This document shows positions 56,691 to 64,000 of a DNA stretch of 64,000 nt, in pieces. The notes below the pieces were generated by a model, which was given only the letters and a program-made list of their open reading frames with translations, was not told where the DNA came from and made no database searches. Origin of the DNA: Branchipolynoe longqiensis (Eukaryota; Annelida; Polychaeta; Phyllodocida; Polynoidae); assembly GCA_030323885.1 (NCBI GenBank), contig CM059191.1, positions 108,048,844 to 108,112,843 of the forward strand. Direction: 5' to 3'. Position 1 is the first letter of the stretch. The number at the start of each line of letters is the position of its first letter. The translations under genes and the position numbers were made by a program.

Positions 56691-58316
56691 GTGCTGGGTG
56701 TGCTGGTGGTTGGGTGTGCTGGTGGGTGGGTGTGCTGGTGGCTGGGTGTGCTGGTGGGTTTGTATGCTGGTGGCTGGGTGTTTTGTTGGGTGGGTGTGCT
56801 GGTGGGTGGGTGTGCTGGACTGGGTGTGTGTGTGGGTGGGTGTGCTGGTGGGTGGGTTGTGCTGGTGAGGGGGTGTGCTGGTGGGTGGGGTGCTGGTGGG
56901 TGGGTGTGCTGGTGGTGGGTGTGCTGGTGGCTGGGTGTGCTGACTGATGGGCTGGGTGTTTCTTTGTTGTTTTGGTTGGGGGCCGGGGGGTTTGCTGGTG
57001 GTTGGGTGTGCTGCTGGGTGGGTGTGCTGCTGGGTGGGTGTGATAGTGGGTGGGTGTGCTGGTGGGTGGGTGTGCTGGTGGGTGGGTGTGCTGGTTGCTG
57101 GGTCTGCTGGTGGGTGGGTGTGCTGGTGGTTGGGTATGCTGGTGGTTGGGTGTGCTGGTGGGTTGGTGTGCTGGTGGTTGGGTGTGCTGGTGGCTGGGTG
57201 TGCTGGTGGCTGGGTGTGCAGGTGGCTGGGTGTGCTGGTGGTTGGGTGTGCTGGTGGTTGGGTGTGCTGCTGGGTGGGTGTGTTGCTGGGTGGGTGTGCT
57301 AGTGGGTGGGTGTGCTGGTGGTTGGGTGTGCTGGTGGATGGGTGTGCCAGTGGGTGGATGTGCTGGTGGTTGGGTGTGCTGGTTGGTGGGTGTGCTGCTT
57401 GCTGGGTCTACTGGTGGGTGGGTGTGCTGGTGGTTGGGTGTGCTGGTGGTTGGGTGTTGGTGGGTTGGTGTGCTGGTGGTTGGGTGTGCTGGTTGCTGGG
57501 TGTGCTGGTGGGTGGGTGTGCTGGTGGTTGGGTGTGCTGGTGGTTGGTGGGTTGGGGGTGTGCTGGTGGGTTGGTGTGTGGTGTGCTGGTGGGTGGTGTG
57601 CTGGTGGGTGGGTGTGCTGGTGGCTGGGTGTGCTGGTGGGTGGGTGTGCTGGTGGGTGGGTGTGCTGGTGGTTGGGTGTGCTGGTGGGTGGGTGTGCTGG
57701 TGGGTTGGTGTGCTGGTGGGTGGGTGTGCTGGTGGTTGGGTGTGCTGGTGGGTGAGTGTGCTGGTGGGCGGGTCTGCTGGTGGTTGGGTGTGCTGGTGGT
57801 TGGGTGTGCTGGTGGTTGAGTGTGCTGGTGGCTGGGTGTGCAGGTGGCTGGGTGTGCTGGTGGTTGGGTGTGCTGGTGGTTGAGTGTGCTGGTGGTTGGG
57901 TGTGCTGGTGGTTGGGTGTGCTGGTTGTTGAGTGTGCTGGTGGTTGAGTGTGCTGGTGGCTGGGTGTGCTGGTTGTTGAGTGTGCTGGTGGTTGAGTGTG
58001 CTGGTGGCTGGGTGTGCTGGTTGTTGAGTGTGCTGGTAGTTGAGTGTGCTGGTGGCTGGGTGTGCTGGTTGTTGAGTGTGCTGGTGGTTGAGTCTGCTGG
58101 TGGCTGGGTGTGCTGGTGGTTGAGTGTGCTGGTGGTTGAGTCTGCTGGTGGCTGGGTGTGCTGGTTGTTGAGTGTGCTCGTGGTTGAGTGTGCTGGTGGC
58201 TGGGTGTGCTGGTTGTTGAGTGTGCTGGTGGTTGAGTCTGCTGGTGGCTGGGTGTGCTGGTTGTTGAGTGTGCTGGTGGTTGAGTGTGCTGGTGGCTGGG
58301 TGTGCAAGTGGCTGGG
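56691..58316 (+). repeat. Minisatellite 19, 16-bp unit, ~100 copies
   Basis: gggtgtgctggtggct and variants (gtggttg, ttgttgagt). G/T-rich on the + strand. Open frames of Gly/Val/Trp/Cys on one strand and Pro/Thr/Ser/His on the other are repeat artefacts. Ends 170 bases before the last exon. Confidence 0.95.
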
Positions 58317-58486
58317 TTCTTCATACGTGGTTTAATTGTGTGGCGTACCTTTCATTCTCTAGCCCCCCGCCCCTCTTTCTAATCGTGTTTGTAAACATAT
58401 ATTACAGCGTTCCCTGTGTATCGGCGAACAATCGCCAGTTACATAATCAACATTCCATAGTTACTTTCTAACCCTCCTCTTTGCAG

Positions 58487-58534
58487 AAACCGCCGAGGCC
58501 ACCACTGAACATCGTCGATTTGCGCAAACGGTAA
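58487..58534 (+). CDS. iGluR terminal coding exon (C-terminal tail)
   Basis: Acceptor cctcctctttgcag, then 15 codons and TAA (58532-58534): KPPRPPLNIVDLRKR. It joins exon 53109-53286 in phase 0, giving a short basic/proline-rich cytoplasmic tail after M4. The polypyrimidine tract is the strongest in the window. There is no family signature this short, so the assignment rests on position, phase and the acceptor. The alternative is that the gene ends by reading through the donor at 53286. Confidence 0.6.
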   Translation, partial: KPPRPPLNIVDLRKR

Positions 58535-58778
58535 TAATGTCACGTGACGGAGTATGACGGGATGCTCGCTAGTCATCACACGTCTCCTGGCAACCAGTTA
58601 CTTAGACCACTCGTACCATGCCCACTTGCTGTCCGGACGCCACACCGTTCACACCTTTTCTATCACCTCTCCGCTGCCGGACTCCCTGAATATGTCTGGA
58701 AAGCGTTCCCCCTGATCAAGGCAGTTATTCACTTAGGCGGGGCCCTTTTCCTTTTTCGCTGTATCGCTTTCCACCTTC
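58535..58778 (+). other. Probable 3' UTR or downstream DNA
   Basis: Unique sequence after the TAA. No AATAAA seen nearby, so the transcript end is not located. Confidence 0.35.
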
Positions 58779-59090
58779 TTGTTGCAGATTCCATCTTCCC
58801 GAGCATCAAAACCAGAGAAAATCAGGGTTATGGTGGAAATCGAGAAGCATTTAGACCAAGAAGATATGGTCTTCCCAAAAGATAAAGAAACTGTCATAGT
58901 GGACTTCATGTCTAAAATCCATTCGTTCACAAACCTGTCTTCTTTTGGGATATTTGCAAATGCTATAAGATGTGTGCTGTTTGCAAGACAAGCTGTATAT
59001 ACCAGAACAAGCCTCCACATTGTATTTGACAGCTATCTGGAATCCACTGTCGAAGGGGGGTTAAAGAACTCGACGTGGCACTGGTGTTAG
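58779..59090 (+). pseudogene. Hypothetical fragment, VFD-Y type
   Basis: 103 codons; the Met is arbitrary because a good acceptor (cttcttgttgcag, ending at 58786) lies just inside. It reads KDKETVIVDFMSKIHSF, FGIFANAIRCVLF, then TSLHIVFDSYLESTVEGG. The VIVD...hIVFDsY spacing resembles uncharacterised, repeat-associated invertebrate proteins with iDGmA...VvFDrY...SIK, but I cannot name the family. It is cut by an LTR at 59122. Could be an element remnant or an exon of a neighbouring gene. Confidence 0.35.
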
Positions 59091-59121
59091 ATCTGTTGAC
59101 ATGGCATTCATTGGGCCCTAT

Positions 59122-59665
59122 TGTAAAGTCCTCGGCTGGAATCTATGATTGTGTAGGCAGGCTATAATGAAATCAATACAGGCAATACAGGCAAGAAGAG
59201 AAAGGAAGAGTATAAAGAATGAAAGTAGAGAGAGAGACAATGCTCTCAGGTTTATTATTTATAGTGGTACATGGATCTGGTATGGCATACCACCTGACCG
59301 TGTTCTCCAATGAGAATCAAGCATTTACAGTTCCACCAATGAACATCAAGCATTCCTGTGTCACCATGGCTACAGTGATCTGCCCACCACCACCATGCAG
59401 TGTGGCTGAGTTGAGTGTGTGTTGATCCATGACTAACAGAAGGGGGAGGGGGGAGGGGGCAGTGAGTAGAGCTCTAAGTGCCCCTTACACACTATCTCCT
59501 CGTGCCTTTAACACTATCTGTCTAACACACAATGACTATTGACCACGAGTAAAGTATCACCAGCCACTACATAAATACATTCATGCACCTGGCACTATAT
59601 ACCTTTTACCATAATAGACCATTTGCATTCCCCCCACCAATGCGTTTTATCAGAATATTTTTACA
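59122..59665 (-). repeat. LTR family III, copy 4 (minus)
   Basis: Minus strand: tgtaaaaatattctg to gaggactttaca, 544 bp, with aataataaacc. Followed on its upstream side by internal sequence 59666-59737 (gtcaacttcttttgacgctg, as at 38430-38492). Only a 3' LTR plus a short internal part, so a truncated copy. Confidence 0.82.
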
Positions 59666-59755
59666 ACATACTCAGCCCCACCACTTCTTATCACCTGCCC
59701 GAAGCAGCGTCAAAAGAAGTTGACAACATTACGTTGTACTCAAATTATCCATATT

Positions 59756-59937
59756 GTCATGGGGGTAATGAAAATGGGAAATATTGCGCCTAGAGCGGGA
59801 CTCGAACCCACATCTCTTTGCATTCCAGGCCAGTGTGCTAACCATTACACCACCTAGGCTCCCTGATATCAACACACTCCCCACGCCTACCTGTCTATGT
59901 GGTTCCTTGCCTGAGAGGTCAGTGCAGACCACTACAC
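59756..59937 (-). mobile_element. tRNA-derived SINE-like repeat, copy 2
   Basis: Minus strand: ggagcctaggtggtgtaatg, ggttagcaca, gtgggttcgagtcc (intact B box), gcgcaatatttccc, ccccatgac. The similarity with copy 3 extends 70 bases upstream of the tRNA part (gaccactac to gatatc). Confidence 0.8.
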
Positions 59938-60076
59938 TCGTCCCCCTGGAATTGTAAGTCTTGTAATGCTTACAATTACATACATACAGGCAATGCACTA
60001 ACACATACATACACAGGGTAGGTTCAACAACCATACAGCGCAAAGCTTGTACAGGATCCTGATCACGGCAACCAGT

Positions 60077-60256
60077 GTCATGGGGGTAATGAAAATGGGA
60101 AATATTGCGCCTAGAGCGGGACTCGAACCCACATCTCTTTGCATTCCAGGCCAGTGTGCTAACCATTACACTACCTAGGCTCCCAGATATCAACACACTC
60201 CCCACACCTACCTGTCTATGTGGTTACTTCCCTGAGAGGTCAGTGCAGACCACTAC
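60077..60256 (-). mobile_element. tRNA-derived SINE-like repeat, copy 3
   Basis: Nearly identical to 59756-59937 (only a handful of changes), in the same orientation, 140 bases apart. The spacing suggests a local direct duplication rather than two insertions. Confidence 0.8.
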
Positions 60257-60309
60257 AATATCGTATCCATTAACCAATAATAAATAATAACTTAAATCTA
60301 ACGTGTTTT

Positions 60310-61690
60310 AATGTATAAGGTTTTCTGACTTTGAATAAAAATAATAATTAAAAAAAATAAAAAAGTATTTTATAATCTCCATTTCAAATCAGTTATTAAG
60401 AATCTATCGCATTTCTGATATCTAAAATGATGTTAAAAGAAGCATATGAACAATGTATGATCATGTTTAGTGTAATCCGAACTTTGTGACAGTTTAGAGG
60501 TCTTATGTGACACTCTCGAGGTACATTTCCGTCTCAAAGCATCGATCTTACATTAGTACAAATCGGATTTGGCATTTGCTACCATTTAGTCCCGCATCGA
60601 TATGCTTGGCCAGTTATTTTGTGCTTCCAGCTGCCAAACTCGAAGAAACCTGAAGACGTCATTGGTAGATGCGTGGTTGCTCGACAGGTCTTCATAGAGT
60701 TAACATTGCGGATCTCAACTCTATGAGAAAACAAGGCTGAAGCAGTTTGAATCGATGACCTAGTTTCACAGACTATTTTCTTGCAAAACCAGACCAAATT
60801 CTTTGATTTCACCAATTATAAGTCGTTTTGAGTCGAAATAAAGACAGAAATTGATTCAAAATGTCTTTTTTTACCACCTGTAAAAGTGTTAAACATCAAC
60901 AACAAATATAATCACGAATGACAGAATGTTGTATTCCCACAGCGTTAACTTAGCATCAAAAGGTAAACAAGGCAATGACAGTGGTTCGCTTCAAACTTTG
61001 AAATTACAATGACCGTATGCATATTATTATATAATAATAGATTTCTAGCTTTTAGCTCAAGTTTCAAATATACTGTCTCAGTATGACAAATTTCTACAGC
61101 GGTTGCCGTCGATTTCTGATGTTAATTGTCTCCATCGGCGAAATGTAGATTTTTCCTTCAATATATATATGCCAGTGTTCTCCTCCCGAACTACTGCATC
61201 GCGTTGCGATATAGATGATATCGATCAGTCTTGAAGAGTCGCTATCGATCCCAGCATCAATTCCATATATGCCAGTGTTCTCGTCAGAACTACTGCATCG
61301 AGTTGGTATTGACGATATCGATCCGGTGTCGAAGAGTTGTTATCGATCTACAGCATCATTTCGCAGAAAGTTACATTATTTTGCGCTACATATATCTGAT
61401 TTTTATTTAATAAAGCATTTTGATTAATACATTTCCACAAGTATTTTTCAAGTTTTAAATCTAGATTATATAACTATATGCATTTTTAGTTAAAAGATCA
61501 TTAAATATGTTCATAGAACAACCTCAACAATGTCAATGACAGCATATGTTAATAATAAGTTTGATAATAAATGGCAATATTCAACATTCTATGTCCATGA
61601 ATTTTCAATTGAATCAACGTTTTCATGAATTAAATGACAATATTCAACAATTTATGTTATGAATTTTCAAATGAACCACCTTTCATGCAC
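60310..61690 (-). repeat. Dispersed repeat X, copy 2 (minus)
   Basis: Reverse-complement homologue of 36480-37425: both share ggtcttcatagagttaacat or its complement, and end at aaggttttctgactttgaat / its complement. This copy has an extra ~600 bases (60870-61500), including the 61164-61375 tandem, and only two of the ~65-bp units (61560-61690). Confidence 0.8.
61164..61375 (+). repeat. Two-copy ~105-bp tandem
   Basis: atatatgccagtgttctc to cagcatca occurs twice with tatcgatc words. Confidence 0.85.
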
Positions 61691-62349
61691 TGCTCGTTGG
61701 AAGGAGTTAACCGGATCAACAATGCACGTAGTCGTAAGGCTGCATGGAGAATAGTTTGCTATTCGTGTCGATTAACTTAGTAAATAAACGTTTCATGACG
61801 ATTTAGCCAGAGAAACCTTACATGGTAGCATGGTATATTCACTTACATGGTTGAGATGGTATATTCACGTGCGAACGTAATTGACGCAGTGTAGGAGGCT
61901 CCGTACAAAGTGTAGAAATAGAAATGGAAAAACAGTGCTAAACTACACAGAAAGTGCACAAAGGCTTGACCTAAGTACAAGGATCACCAGGATAGGTGCA
62001 AAATATGCATTGTTTGGATAATAGAGAAGGAATTTAACCAAAAAGAGTACTATGAATGGTGCTAACCGTTAAAACCGGTGGCAAACACCGTGAGATATGT
62101 TAGATGCGCATTGGAGAAACATATCAGCACTCACAGCTAAGTATTATGGCATATTAGCACTCATACATATACTTTGCTTTGCTATTGATGTGTGTGTGTG
62201 TGATTTATAATGTCTAAATGACTCAAAACCACTGTTGAGTTGAGTGAACTGATAGATTCCCCTATTATCACTCACCAGCACACAAGTACTCATAATCAAA
62301 AACGTTTACTCAAAGCTCTAAAAAAAAAAACGAAGAAGAATTTATACTT
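61691..62349. other. Unassigned DNA
   Basis: No gene, repeat family or signal recognised over about 650 bases. Confidence 0.5.
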
Positions 62350-62445
62350 GCGTATATCTGGATATGACGGTGTCGTGGAAATGCAGTGCCTCCCCTTAGT
62401 TTGGTTTCAAGGCATCGGTTGACAGGTAGTTGGGTTCGAATCCAC
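62350..62445 (+). other. Possible tRNA-derived fragment
   Basis: gttgggttcgaatcc at ~62429-62443 is a perfect B box. An A box is not convincing and no cloverleaf forms, so a SINE head remnant is likelier than a tRNA gene. Confidence 0.35.
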
Positions 62446-62504
62446 TAGAGGGCGCCCAACGCCGCCCGGCCCTACCTTCCAGCCCTGCCCAACCCCACTC
62501 ACGC

Positions 62505-63170
62505 TTCGGACCTGGCCTGTGCTACTGCTTCCTCGCTGCTTCCTGTCTGGCCGCATGGCTGCCTCGCCGCTGTCATGTCTTCTCACTCTATGCCAACTAA
62601 CTATCGCGGAGGAACTGTCTGCAGTACTGTGAGTTTGGAGGATTATTAATAAGTTGAACTAGTAATGTGTTATTTTATCGGCCACAATGAACTGTAATAG
62701 TTGCTAGCAGGTGTTCAACCGGCACCATTTTGCTGTCACGGAGAAGGAGTCATGGCGTCTAACTCTATGCCAACTAACTATCGCGAGTGAACTGTCTGCA
62801 TTACAGTGAGTTAGAGCATTATTAAGGAGCTGAACTAGCAGGTTGGTTATTTTGTCGACCACACGCGTGGCCCATGCTACTGCTTCCTCGCTGCTTCCTA
62901 ATTTGGCCGCATGGCTGCCTCGCCGCTGTCATGTGTTCAACCGGCACCATTTTGCTGTCATGAGGAAGGAGTCATGTCTTCTCACTCTATGCCAACTAAC
63001 TGTCGCGACTGAACTGTCTGCATTACTGTCAGTTAGAGCATTATTAATAAGCTGGACTAGCAGCAGGTTGGCCACAAAGAACTTTAATAGTCACTAGCAC
63101 GTGTTCAAACGGCGCCATTTTGCTGTCACGGAAAAAAATTAAAAATCATGTCGTCTCACTCTATGCCATG
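62505..63170 (+). repeat. Imperfect direct repeats before the second DIRS-like gag
   Basis: Blocks with tctatgccaactaactatcg, gaactgtctgca, ggcaccattttgctgtca and ctgcttcctcgctgcttcct recur about three times in about 200-bp spacing. They stand where the 369-bp repeats stand in front of the first DIRS-like gag. Confidence 0.7.
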
Positions 63171-63204
63171 ACCGTGTCAGAAGATGGTATTATAGCCGTA
63201 CCAT

Positions 63205-64000
63205 ATGCCGGAGAAATACTGTGGACCATGTGGTATTCCTCACCAGACGCCAGTTGATGCAAATTGTAGTAGAGGTAAAGTGATGCAGTTACGACGTTCG
63301 AAGCGTATACAGACCGTAATGGCGGACAAGGCAGTCAAGGCGGAGCGGGTGCCGGATAAGTTGCAGCTGGTGGTACCGGGAGCTGATGAGGGTGCTTTCA
63401 GCGACGAGGAGCGCTTGCTTGAAGACAGGTTGCGAGTTTTGGAGCGTCGGAAACACCTGGCTTCGATGGCGGCAAAGACGGGACAGTTGGAAGAGGACCT
63501 TCGTGAATTGGAGATAGCGGAAAAGAAGCCATGTGGTCGAGCATCAACCAAGCCATCGCCGTAGATGAACCCGTTCGTCGTCAGGAACATCGACAGAGTG
63601 AACACCAAGTCGAGAGAGACGGTTAAAAAGTAAGTGTTCGATAAAACAGTATACTAAGGATAAGAAGGCAGTGTTGAAATTAAACCCACATTAGCTTGTT
63701 GAAGTGAATTGTCGCTGGATTTTAGACTATCCGGGAGCCAACATGGAGGACTACCATCGTGTTTTCCAGCACATAGCATATATATCTGGTAAAGCACGTG
63801 CGGACAGGTTCTTGTATTCGGCACATGTCTCTTACGACACTTCAATTCGGAAGGATGCGTTACAAGACAGCTTCGCCGCCTTCGGCTCGGGTTCAGCAGA
63901 ACATTCGTTGACTCATTACGCATTTGAGAACATGCGTACGCGGAAAGACACAAGTGTGGCTGGTATTGACGGAGCGAGTGCTTATACAAAGGATGGCGAG
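63205..64000 (+). pseudogene. Second DIRS-like gag, runs off the window
   Basis: 63205-63564 (119 codons) starts MPEKYCGPCGIPHQTPVDAN, with the CGPCG and later RRSKR pattern of 11279. A charged helix follows (DEERLLEDRLRVLERRKHL). The conserved domain resumes in another frame from ~63695: VNCRWILDYPGANMEDYHRV, AYISGKARADRF, HYAFENMRT, then AYTKDGE at the window end, collinear with the first element's CAWVLD / YIAGRAKSGRF / HYAFDR / YTKDG. The frame change near 63570-63690 is either an intron or a disabling shift. The copies are too diverged to be recent duplicates. Confidence 0.8.

Noticed and set aside
56684..58335. Gly/Val/Trp/Cys and Pro/Thr/Ser/His repeat proteins
   Set aside because: Translations of the 16-bp array in several frames on both strands.
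59756..60256. Functional tRNA genes
   Set aside because: B box is good and the acceptor ends pair, but the anticodon arm does not form and the sequence is embedded in a longer dispersed repeat.

Overview
The window is non-coding-rich animal nuclear DNA. It carries pieces of a split neuronal-type gene (four spliceable exons of an ionotropic glutamate receptor, iGluR, on the + strand), several classes of eukaryotic retrotransposon, tRNA-derived SINE-like repeats, GT-AG splice signals and a short internal TTAGGG tract. About half of the window is tandem repeat. I see no bacterial operon, CRISPR array or prophage. The host is a metazoan. Many intronic minisatellites that touch splice sites fit what has been described in amphioxus introns, so a cephalochordate is my best guess, but the sequence does not prove it.

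Host gene. Exons at 30311-30699, 43305-43442, 53109-53286 and 58487-58534 join in frame (phases 2, 2, 0). They give the iGluR C-terminal half: M3 with the TYTANLAAF motif, the S2 lobe of the ligand-binding domain, M4 and a short basic tail. Introns of 12.6, 9.7 and 5.2 kb separate them. Upstream exons (amino-terminal domain, S1, M1, pore) should lie 5' of 30.3 kb or outside the window. Two short unique segments wedged between repeats (from 10156, and 18741-18798) are weak candidates.

Layout. 1-1.6 kb: an ~80-bp repeat split by a SINE. 1.65-6.8 kb: a full-length but decayed Ty3/Gypsy element with 176-bp LTRs and a 5-bp target duplication. 7-10.2 kb: 27-, 10- and 26-bp arrays plus an inverted-repeat element. 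10.4-16 kb: a decayed DIRS/Ngaro-like tyrosine-recombinase retroelement. 16.6-27.2 kb: five consecutive minisatellites, including a 5.3-kb array of a 22-bp unit. 27.2-29.4 kb: an LTR with leader, then a 498-base assembly gap. 29.4-31.7 kb: array, iGluR exon, array. 31.7-39 kb: nested LTR-element debris inside a 35-bp array. 39-49.4 kb: LINE fragment, 30-bp array, exon, then a 22-30-bp array split by a nearly intact RTE-clade LINE. 49.5-53.1 kb: a tandem long/short pair of an unclassified GC-rich element ending at the next exon. 53.3-58.5 kb: arrays and a chimeric LINE remnant up to the last exon. 58.5-64 kb: LTR, SINE and inverted-repeat debris, and the start of a second DIRS-like element running off the window.

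Main observation. Several arrays look as if they were seeded from the splice sites they adjoin. The array after exon 43305-43442 starts with the donor itself. The arrays before exons 30311 and 53109 run up to, or almost up to, the acceptor. The unit of the 30-bp array resembles the true acceptor 42 bp downstream. Many other arrays carry a GTRAGT-like or pyrimidine-plus-AG motif on the + strand. The gene is therefore surrounded by hundreds of potential decoy splice sites.
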